DNA from: Bog-159 sp050008575 | GTDB lineage: Bacteria > Acidobacteriota > Terriglobia > Bryobacterales > Bryobacteraceae | NCBI GenBank assembly: GCA_050008575.1 | Contig: JBEKMJ010000010.1 | Location: 43,703-107,702, forward strand | DNA length: 64,000 bases | Direction of reading: 5' to 3' | Shown here: positions 34,891-42,084 of the stretch, piece by piece | How the letters are laid out: each line of letters opens with the position of its first letter | Numbering within the stretch: the first letter of the stretch is position 1 | The notes under the pieces: model-generated | Seen by the model: the letters and a program-made list of their open reading frames with translations, nothing else | The model's database searches: none | Told to the model about the DNA's origin: nothing | Translations under genes and position numbers: made by a program

Positions 34891-36354
34891 ATGATCGTAA
34901 TGAAATTCGGCGGCTCCTCGTTAGAGTCCGCCAGTGCAATCGAGCAAGCTGCTTCCATCGTTAAAGAGCATTTGGATCGCAAGCCGGTGGTAGTGGTCTC
35001 CGCCATGGGCAAGACCACGGACCGGTTGCTGGACGCGGCCCGCGCGGCCGCCCGCGGCAACTCCTACTCCGCACGGCAGCATATCGAAGCCGTACGCCGC
35101 ATGCACTTCGCCGAGACGCGCGGGGTATTGGGCCGGCGCGCGGAACCGTTTCTGCGCGACAACATCTCTCCAATGTTTCGCGAGTTGCACGAACTGCTGG
35201 TGGAGGTGAGCGAGGGCCGGCCGTTCACGCCGGAGGTGCAGGACCAGGTACTGAGCTACGGCGAGCGGCTTTCCAGCTTAATCGTAGCCGAAGCGTTCCG
35301 GCACTTGGGCATCCAGGCGGCGCAAGTGGACGCGCGTAAGGTCATCGTCACCGGCGACCAGTTTACGCACGCGCAGCCATTTTATTGGGATACTTACGCA
35401 CGCCTGCGCCGGACCGTAGGCCTGCTGGCGCGCGACCGCGTCGTGGTGATGGGCGGATTCATGGGCGCGACCGTCGGCGGCGCGACCACCACGCTGGGGC
35501 GCGGCGGCTCCGACTTGACGGCGTCGCTGGTAGGCGCCGGTATTTCGGCCGACGAGATCCAGATCTGGACGGATGTGGACGGCATGCTGAGCTCGGATCC
35601 GCGCGTGCTCGCCGGCGGCTACCGTCTGCGGGAAATCTCGTTTCAGGAAGCTCAGGAAATGGCGCGCTGCGGCGCCAAGGTGCTGCAGCCGGAATCGGTC
35701 GCGCCGGCCCTACGGCAGAGGATCCCGATTGTCATCCGGAATGCGCGCCGCCCGCAGGTGGAGGGTACCCGCGTGGTGTCGAAGGTTCAAACCGCGCCGG
35801 GGGTGGTGAAGTGTCTCACCTCGAAGGCGGGCATGGCCGTGGTGCACCTGCGGGTTAAGCACCGGGGGATGCTGTCCAGCATCACGGACGGCCTCGCGGA
35901 CCTCTTCGCGCGGGAGCACATCGCCGTGGATTTGATTCAAGCGCACGAGCGGGGCATTTCGTTTGCGGTGCAGAATTGGCCCGGACTTGCAGGCGTCCTG
36001 CGCCAGGTCGATGAAAGCGTCGAGATCGCGGTGGAAGAGGATCGCGCGGCGATCTGGCTGGTCGGCGAAGGGATTGCCGATGCCGCCTCCACGCTGGCGC
36101 GCGCCCGCGGCGTTTTGCACATTACGGATGTGCGGCTGACGTCCCAGGGCTCGTCCTCTCTGAGCCTCGGGTTCGCCATACCCGAGGCGGATCTGCAGGC
36201 GGCCATGCAGGCGTTGCACCGCGAGTTCTTCGCGGCCCCGGATCGCGAAGTGTTCGCCGTACTGGAGCTCGCTGCTTGGCGCGCTTCGCAACCGGCATCT
36301 CAAGTGAGTCAGCTTCGGGGAACCAGCCAGACTCAGGCCGCTCCGGCGCGGTAG
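34891..36354 (+). CDS. lysC: Aspartate kinase
   Basis: 487 residues. The amino-acid kinase fold begins with VMKFGGSSLESASAIEQAAS, then VVVVSAMGKTTDRLL, GFMGAT and TTLGRGGSDLTASLVGAG, the aspartokinase signatures; the tail has ACT domains (GMAVVHLRVKHRGMLSSITD; ITDVRLTSQGSSSLSLGFAI). It phosphorylates aspartate, the entry to lysine, threonine and methionine synthesis; ACT domains suggest feedback inhibition. The last 30 residues (Ser/Gln/Ala-rich) extend beyond the family. No homoserine dehydrogenase domain, so monofunctional; lysC versus thrA-type naming is by analogy. Confidence 0.93.
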   Translation: MIVMKFGGSSLESASAIEQAASIVKEHLDRKPVVVVSAMGKTTDRLLDAARAAARGNSYSARQHIEAVRRMHFAETRGVLGRRAEPFLRDNISPMFRELHELLVEVSEGRPFTPEVQDQVLSYGERLSSLIVAEAFRHLGIQAAQVDARKVIVTGDQFTHAQPFYWDTYARLRRTVGLLARDRVVVMGGFMGATVGGATTTLGRGGSDLTASLVGAGISADEIQIWTDVDGMLSSDPRVLAGGYRLREISFQEAQEMARCGAKVLQPESVAPALRQRIPIVIRNARRPQVEGTRVVSKVQTAPGVVKCLTSKAGMAVVHLRVKHRGMLSSITDGLADLFAREHIAVDLIQAHERGISFAVQNWPGLAGVLRQVDESVEIAVEEDRAAIWLVGEGIADAASTLARARGVLHITDVRLTSQGSSSLSLGFAIPEADLQAAMQALHREFFAAPDREVFAVLELAAWRASQPASQVSQLRGTSQTQAAPAR

Positions 36355-36366
36355 CCTTATAGTTTA

Positions 36367-36477
36367 GTGGGGCGGGACTCCAGTCCCGCGGCGGACGTCC
36401 ACGTCCGCCGCATGGGCGAGCTTCGCTCGCCGAAGAGCGGGCCTGCGAGGCCCGCGCAGGCTGCGAGCCTGCCCCAC
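36367..36477. repeat. Palindromic intergenic module cluster
   Basis: GTGGGGCGGGACTCCAGTCCC, GCGGACGTCCACGTCCGC, GGCGAGCTTCGCTCGCC, GGGCCTGCGAGGCCC and GCAGGCTGCGAGCCTGC in a row, ending in GCCCCAC. Lies between convergent genes; could serve as a bidirectional terminator. Confidence 0.75.
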
Positions 36478-36487
36478 GCTAAGCCGC

Positions 36488-37147
36488 CTATGGCACCATC
36501 GCATACTGCACACTGAACGTAGTAAATCCAGTGAGCGCCGTACCGGAAGTCGGCCCCTGCAAATTGAGGTCGATGGTCAGATCCACGGTTCCGGTCAGGC
36601 CTGGGAAGTATGCCACGGAGGTGCCTGGAGTCGAAACCACACCGAGATTCACCGGTGTGCCGGAATTGAGAGGACGCGGCTGCGTGCAGATGCCCAGCGC
36701 CCCCAGGCACCCCGATCCCGTCACGGACAGCGTCCCGCCTTCGAACTGCCCGCCGTTTACGGTCAGCGTAGCCTGTTGCGCGCTGATCGTGGGTTGCCCC
36801 GTGATTTTTTGGATCTGTAGCGTGATGCGGATCTTGCCGGCGTAGGTCTTACCCGTCCCGAGCAGCCAATTAGTGGCGCTGGCGGAGTTGACGCTGAATA
36901 CAAAGCCGGGGTTTTCCGGCATCGCGATCGGCGTAACGAGGATCTCGCTTGCCGCCAGCGAATTGCCTGTATCCGTCTCGGAGTACTCGAAGTTAGTGAA
37001 CAGGGTAGTTCCGATCGCGCAGCTTTGGCTGGTATAGGTCTGCAGCGTTCCGGACTGGCATTGGGTTGTAACCTGCGCGAATGTGGCGGAAGCGGCGATT
37101 AGTGCCACCCCCATGACTGACACGATCTGTAGTATGAACGTCTTCAT
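36488..37147 (-). CDS. Secreted beta-rich protein of unknown function
   Basis: 219 residues with a signal peptide (ILQIVSVMGVALIAASATFA). Ser/Thr/Gly-rich beta-strand pattern (NFEYSETDTGNSLAASEILV, TGKTYAGKIRITLQIQKITG, GTVDLTIDLNLQGPTSGTAL) and two pairs of Cys. A strong ribosome site (AGGAGAAGAAG) precedes the ATG. It follows the large secreted protein at 37210-40506 by 62 bp on the same strand and may be co-transcribed. No family recognised. Confidence 0.7.
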   Translation of the reverse strand: MKTFILQIVSVMGVALIAASATFAQVTTQCQSGTLQTYTSQSCAIGTTLFTNFEYSETDTGNSLAASEILVTPIAMPENPGFVFSVNSASATNWLLGTGKTYAGKIRITLQIQKITGQPTISAQQATLTVNGGQFEGGTLSVTGSGCLGALGICTQPRPLNSGTPVNLGVVSTPGTSVAYFPGLTGTVDLTIDLNLQGPTSGTALTGFTTFSVQYAMVP

Positions 37148-37209
37148 TTCTTCTTCTCCTAAATCTGCTTGCGGGTGCGCTCGATGGCGCGCCGCAGCGT
37201 GTACGCCGG

Positions 37210-40200
37210 CTAATTCGAGTGCGACGCTTGCTCGCGGCGGGCCTGGATCCGTTTCATCAATCCGGGATTGCGCGCCCAGGCGACCTGCTTTTCGGCGGGT
37301 GCGCCATACAGCGCCGGATTGATGTAATACCCCCGTTCGCGGACCGGTTTTTCCGCTTCCACGCGCAACGGATATGCTTTGGCGTAGGCGTCCTGGCGCA
37401 CGCCCGTCACTTGCCAGGAAACTTTCACATTAGGCTTGTCGGTGCGGATGCGGAACTGGTTTCGACCGATCTCGGACGCTACCATGGCTTGAGCGAATTG
37501 CCCGATCACCGTCAATTGATAGCGGAAGTCGGCGTTGAGCGCCTCGAACCAATCCGGCAATTGCACTGTCGCCTGGCCTTGCGCGTCCGTCGTGACATTG
37601 CCGGTGTAGATATTCATCATCTCCGACGATTCCACGGAGCTGTGATAGAGATACTTATTCGCCGGATCGAGCGGGTGATCGATGCGGAAGTCCTTCACAC
37701 TGGCGGTGAGCGTACCTTCGACTGAGACATTGCCGAAGAATTGACCGGCATCGCCGGAGGTGGAGCCGGTACAACAATTCCCTCCGCCGACAGAGATGCC
37801 AACGCCGCCGATGTTGCCGGCCCCTGTGGTATCTCCGCCGGATACCGACAGCCCTTCGCCGCCGGCGCCGGTGTCGCCGGCTGAGCCGCCGAGAACGGCA
37901 GCGCCAACGCCACCATTGCCGCTTCCGGTACTTCCGCCACCGAGAGCGATCAGACCGATCCCCGCGCCTCCACTGCCAGTGATGCTGCCACCCGTCGCGG
38001 AAAGGCCTCCGCTAGAGCCGTCGCCCTGGAACGAGCCGGCGTAAGTAGCCGTGGACGTCGATTTAAAGGTGACGGTCAGGCCGCTCGCGGCCGTTGAGTT
38101 CGATGCGATCGTGACATTGCCGCCCAGCACCGCCATGTTGCCGCCGGGCTGAATCTCGACCTGGTCGCCGCCGTTTCCTTCGCGGAACCTGATCGTCTGG
38201 CCCAACGGCCGGTTAACGGTGGTCCCGGTGGTGTCGCTAAGCAATGCGTAGTTAGTGCAACTGGAGCCGGAAAAACTGATGCCGGCGGTGGTAGCGCCGC
38301 AACCAACGTTGCCGATCAGGACACTAATGGCTCCAATTCCCGGGATGGTTTGGTTGCCAAAGAAGGAATTCGCGCCGGTGGTGGCAAAGCCGCCGGCTGC
38401 GATGCCACCGAGGAAACTGGCGTTCAGATTCTGTACCTGCGTTGCCGAACCAACCACCAGGGGCGGCGTGCCGACGGCGGCATTCGATACCAACTGGCCG
38501 CCGCTGAGCGTACCGGTGGCGGTCACATTCCCCGCCACGCTCTGGTTACCGGAGAAGCTGTTCGCCGTGGCCAGTTGGGGGACTTTGGTGATGTCCAGAT
38601 TCAACGTCAGCGCGCCGGACGTGCCTCCGCCGGTCAGATCCGTGCCGGCCGTTACGCCGCTGATGGTGCCGGTGGCCGCGGTGGTCTGCGTGGTGCCGTT
38701 GCCGAATGTAATGCCTGCCAGCGCCACGGTGCCGCCGCCATTCACACTGAATACCTGCGTGCCGTTATTCTTACCGCTAAGGATCAACCCGCCCCCGGCG
38801 CTATTGAAAACTCCGGCGATGCCCGCGGGGCTGGACACTTGCCCGAGTACGCCGATAGTGCTTCCGCTGGTGGCGTTGGCGAGCCCTTGCACTCCGGTGC
38901 CGCCGGTGCTGACCGTGGTTCCGGCAACACCGATCGTAGAGCCGGTGGCGGCGTTAGCGCTGCCGGAGACGGCGATGCCGCCGCTGCTGGCATTGGTGCC
39001 GATCACCCCAAGGGTGGCGCCGGAGGTAGCCAGCGCGTCGCCCTCCAGCGCCCGGGAACCTTCGGTGGAGGCCACGAAACCATTCCCGGTTCCGGTCTGC
39101 GCTACCGACAGGATGGTTCCGGAGCCGCTGGCCGTAAAGCTGCCGGAGGTTCCGGTGAGCGCACCGTCGATGGTCTGATTGCCGGCAAAGGTATTGGATC
39201 CCAGGCCGGCAAAAGAGGTGGCCGCCACACCTCCCAGCAAACTGGCGTTCAAGTTAGGCACCTGCGTAGTCGAGGTGACAGCCAACGGCGGAGTGCCTGC
39301 GGCAACATTCGAAACAAGCTGGCTGGCCGATACCGTGCCTGTGGCGGTCACGCTTCCCGCGACGCTTTGGTTACCCGTGAAGCTGTTGGCGGCAGCCAGT
39401 TGCGGCACCTTGGTGGTGTCCAGATTTAGCGTCACTGTGCCGGTAGTCCCGCCGCCGGTCAGATCCGTGCCCGCCGTCACGCCGTTGATAGTACCGCTGC
39501 CTCCGCCGGGAAATGTTTGTCCCGGCGCGAAGGTGAAGATGCCCGCGCCGCTGATGGATAGACCGGTTTCGGCGGGCGCGGCGGGATCCTCTCCGAACAG
39601 CAGGTTTAGCGTTGCGGAGGGCGTTGCCGTGTCGTTCCCGGCCGGCTCGGCCTGCCACTGGAAGCGCTGGTTCACCGCCGCGCTCGTGCCCTTGTTGAAC
39701 GCCGAGGCTACGGCTTGATACGCGGCTGAGTCGAATCCTCCCGAGGCGGTAGCGGTTCCCAGCGGGCCGGCTTGCAGGCCGTTGCGGAAGTTGGCCAGCC
39801 CGGTGACATCCAGCGGGTCGGCGGGATTCTGGTTGCCGATGCCCAGATTGCCGCCGGATACGAATAGCGTGGCAACCGGTCCCACCGCGCACGCCCCGGT
39901 GAACTCCGTGAGCTGGCCTGCCCTGGCCGTGCCGGGACTGGTGACTTTGGTGCATGCGGCGCCGGGCGAGGCTGCCGCGGTGGCATCCGGCTGCATCACG
40001 GAAGCGCCCGTGGCTGGAGCATTCGACGGCGCCGCTGCCGTAGCGCCGGAGGCTAGCAGGAAGGCCGAAGCGGGCATGCCGCCCAGCGTATCGGCGTCCG
40101 CGGCCTTCAGGGCATAAGGCGTTACCACCAGCAAGACGCGCGCCTCTGCCGCGGCGCCAGCCAGTTGCGGCGCCACACCCAGCCAGCGCGCCTGGCCGCT

Positions 40201-40506
40201 GGCGAATAGATCCAGCGGCAGCCCCTCCGCTTGCGTCGCGCCTAGCAACACGCTGTATCGCCCGCGCGCATCGGGCGTCACGTTCTGCGCCTCGCACCAC
40301 AGCGGAGTTCCGCCGTCAGCCTCCACATACAGACCGATGGTCAGTCCCACCGTCCCGGTCAGGGTCCCGTTCAGCGGCTTGCCTGACGCATCCTTCAAGG
40401 TCCCGCTGAACTGCACCAGCCGCGGCACGACCGTGGCCGGTCCCTGCGCGCAAGCCAGACTCGCGGCCAGCATCGCCATCACATACCCACAATGTGAAAG
40501 TCGCAC
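37210..40506 (-). CDS. Large secreted collagen/tail-fibre-like surface protein, paralogue A
   Basis: 1098 residues from a GTG at 40506, chosen because GGAGGAG lies 8 nt upstream and the next residues make a signal peptide. The N-terminal domain (PLWCEAQNVTPDARGRYSVL, GLPLDLFASGQARWLGV, TPYALKAADADTLGGMPASA) is shared with the proteins at 54509 and 57026. The middle has two tandem copies of VTAGTDLTGGG...NQSVAG...LNASLLGG, then Gly/Ser-rich short repeats. The C-terminus (DFRIDHPLDPANKYLYHSSV, NFRIRTD-type) resembles the end domain of many acidobacterial surface proteins. Likely a fibrous exported structure; its purpose is unknown. Confidence 0.8.
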   Translation of the reverse strand: MRLSHCGYVMAMLAASLACAQGPATVVPRLVQFSGTLKDASGKPLNGTLTGTVGLTIGLYVEADGGTPLWCEAQNVTPDARGRYSVLLGATQAEGLPLDLFASGQARWLGVAPQLAGAAAEARVLLVVTPYALKAADADTLGGMPASAFLLASGATAAAPSNAPATGASVMQPDATAAASPGAACTKVTSPGTARAGQLTEFTGACAVGPVATLFVSGGNLGIGNQNPADPLDVTGLANFRNGLQAGPLGTATASGGFDSAAYQAVASAFNKGTSAAVNQRFQWQAEPAGNDTATPSATLNLLFGEDPAAPAETGLSISGAGIFTFAPGQTFPGGGSGTINGVTAGTDLTGGGTTGTVTLNLDTTKVPQLAAANSFTGNQSVAGSVTATGTVSASQLVSNVAAGTPPLAVTSTTQVPNLNASLLGGVAATSFAGLGSNTFAGNQTIDGALTGTSGSFTASGSGTILSVAQTGTGNGFVASTEGSRALEGDALATSGATLGVIGTNASSGGIAVSGSANAATGSTIGVAGTTVSTGGTGVQGLANATSGSTIGVLGQVSSPAGIAGVFNSAGGGLILSGKNNGTQVFSVNGGGTVALAGITFGNGTTQTTAATGTISGVTAGTDLTGGGTSGALTLNLDITKVPQLATANSFSGNQSVAGNVTATGTLSGGQLVSNAAVGTPPLVVGSATQVQNLNASFLGGIAAGGFATTGANSFFGNQTIPGIGAISVLIGNVGCGATTAGISFSGSSCTNYALLSDTTGTTVNRPLGQTIRFREGNGGDQVEIQPGGNMAVLGGNVTIASNSTAASGLTVTFKSTSTATYAGSFQGDGSSGGLSATGGSITGSGGAGIGLIALGGGSTGSGNGGVGAAVLGGSAGDTGAGGEGLSVSGGDTTGAGNIGGVGISVGGGNCCTGSTSGDAGQFFGNVSVEGTLTASVKDFRIDHPLDPANKYLYHSSVESSEMMNIYTGNVTTDAQGQATVQLPDWFEALNADFRYQLTVIGQFAQAMVASEIGRNQFRIRTDKPNVKVSWQVTGVRQDAYAKAYPLRVEAEKPVRERGYYINPALYGAPAEKQVAWARNPGLMKRIQARREQASHSN

Positions 40507-40687
40507 CGTGTTTCTCCTCCGATTGGGATTCACCCTTAGCTAACAGGCGGATTTCAATCGCTGAGTCCGCCATCGGCGCGGGAAATTCTCTTATGGCGCC
40601 CAGTACTGGCGGGTGCGCCGGCGAAGACGGTATGACGTATACTAAGGAAGAACCGGGAAGGCAGATCCGGCTAAGAGGAGAAACGCG

Positions 40688-41146
40688 ATGAAAACGATCC
40701 TAACTGCTGTTCTGTTAACAGCCTCGGTTGCGGGCATGGCAGTGGCTCAATCGACTCCGAAAGGCGCGGCAACGCCGGCCTCCACAGCTACCAGCATCGT
40801 CGGCACGTGGTATGGTTTTGTTGGCTGGGGCTGTGACGGGCCGCCAGTTCAGGACTCCCTCACAACTTGGACTTTCAATAGCGATGGAACTTGGACTTAC
40901 CAGGCGGGCGGAGGCTACTGGATTCAAGTAGAGGGGTTAGTCGCATGGAACTTTAACGGCGTACCCGGTTTGATCTATTCGGCAAACGTCACTCGCAATG
41001 CGCTAAACGGACTCATGGGGTACCCTGCCGCTGCTGGGACGACTCCCGGTACCGGATGCTTCTACGCAGTGCGGGGGGCGGGGCAGCCGACTCCACCGCC
41101 CGCGCCGAACGGTCAGAATATTGTGATCGGTCCTCCAACTAACTAG
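40688..41146 (+). CDS. Small secreted protein of unknown function
   Basis: 152 residues with a signal peptide (MKTILTAVLLTASVAGMAVA) and a good ribosome site (AAGAGGAG) 7 nt before the ATG. VGTWYGFVGWGCDGPPVQDS, then WTFNSDGTWTYQAGGGYWIQ suggest a lipocalin-like barrel start (GTW...). A Pro-rich tail ends GPPTN. A -10-like TATACT lies at 40638-40643. Its TAG stop coincides with the CTAG edge of the second MITE-like element. Confidence 0.65.
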   Translation: MKTILTAVLLTASVAGMAVAQSTPKGAATPASTATSIVGTWYGFVGWGCDGPPVQDSLTTWTFNSDGTWTYQAGGGYWIQVEGLVAWNFNGVPGLIYSANVTRNALNGLMGYPAAAGTTPGTGCFYAVRGAGQPTPPPAPNGQNIVIGPPTN

Positions 41147-41362
41147 TACATCGTACAGACCAATCATGGCCGCTGGCTATTTCAGTTGGGTAGCCTTTGT
41201 GGCGCAGGGACTCATGCCCGCCGCGCTGGCACTCTTGTCAGCGCAGGCGAGCTTCGCGCGCCTGGCCGGCTGAAAGCCGGCTGCGGGCAGGATTGCCCGC
41301 CCCACAGGAGTCATTTTGGCCGCGCCGTTAGTCTATAAGGAATTAACTGGACGACATACTAG
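41143..41362. mobile_element. MITE-like element, copy 2
   Basis: 220 bp with the same ends as the copy at 29500: left CTAGTACATCGTAC and right GGACGACATACTAG, again starting within a stop codon. Shared interior blocks are TATTTCAGTTGGGTAGC, GCCGGCTGAAAGCCGGC, GCAGGATTGCCCGCCCCACA and GGACGACATACTAG. It lacks several palindromic modules of copy 1, so the copies differ by insertion or loss of modules rather than point change alone. Confidence 0.7.
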
Positions 41363-41402
41363 CGTACTGCGTCCGTATTCCTGAAGGTTATCGCGGAGAC
41401 GC

Positions 41403-41440
41403 TGTGGGGCCGGCAATTCTGCCCGCGGCCGCCTTACAGG
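41403..41440. repeat. Short palindromic module
   Basis: GTGGGGCCGGCAATTCTGCC followed by GCGGCCGCCTTACAGGCGG: a single repeat copy just before the ECF promoter region at 41472. Confidence 0.5.
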
Positions 41441-41471
41441 CGGATTTCAAAGACGAACTCCGCCATGCGCA

Positions 41472-41480
41472 TGCTAAAAT
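41472..41480 (+). promoter_or_regulatory. Extended -10 promoter of ECF gene
   Basis: TGC-TAAAAT gives an extended -10 (TGn). The ATG at 41497 is 16 bp beyond, so the mRNA leader would be only about 10 nt. Confidence 0.45.
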
Positions 41481-41496
41481 TTCTTACTGGTATCCG

Positions 41497-42084
41497 ATGG
41501 CCTCGGGCGAGCCGGACGCGGCGGCAAGCATCACCTCCTGGCTGGTACGGTGGCGCGAAGGCGACGACGCGGCTCTCGCCCATCTCACCAGCCTGGTCTA
41601 CGCGGAGCTGCGCCGCCTGGCCGCCACCTTCCTCCAATCCGAGCGCGAGGGCCACACGCTGCAGCCCACCGCTCTAGTTCACGAACTCTACATGCAATTG
41701 ACCGGCGTGCGGAGTATCGACTGGAAGTGCCGCGCGCAATTCTGGTCCATCGCCGCGCGCATGATGCGCAATATCCTGGTGGACCATGCGCGCATGCGGT
41801 CGGCCGGCAAGCGCGGCGGCGGACAAATCGTGCAGCTCGATGAATACACGCCGGAGGCCAGCGCGGCGCCGGATCTGGTGCTGGTGGATGCCGCGCTCAG
41901 CCGCTTTGCCAAACAGTACCCGCGCCAGGCGCAGGTGGTGGAGCTCCGCTTTTTTGGCGGCCTCACTTCCGAGGAGACGGTGGAGGCGATGAATGTAGGG
42001 GGACACGACGTCTCGCTGCGCACGGTCGAGCGCGACTGGAGATTCTCCAAGACTTGGCTGCAAAATGAACTCGGAAGCATTTGA
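41497..42084 (+). CDS. ECF-type sigma factor, kinase-linked class
   Basis: 195 residues from ATG 41497; in-frame codons upstream read through the repeat and are not credible. SITSWLVRWREGDDAALAHL, LQPTALVHELYMQL, RMMRNILVDHARMRSAGKRG and VVELRFFGGLTSEETVEAMN are sigma regions 2 and 4. It overlaps the following kinase gene by 20 nt, so the two are translationally coupled. First member of a tandem ECF-kinase-ECF-kinase array. Confidence 0.92.
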   Translation: MASGEPDAAASITSWLVRWREGDDAALAHLTSLVYAELRRLAATFLQSEREGHTLQPTALVHELYMQLTGVRSIDWKCRAQFWSIAARMMRNILVDHARMRSAGKRGGGQIVQLDEYTPEASAAPDLVLVDAALSRFAKQYPRQAQVVELRFFGGLTSEETVEAMNVGGHDVSLRTVERDWRFSKTWLQNELGSI

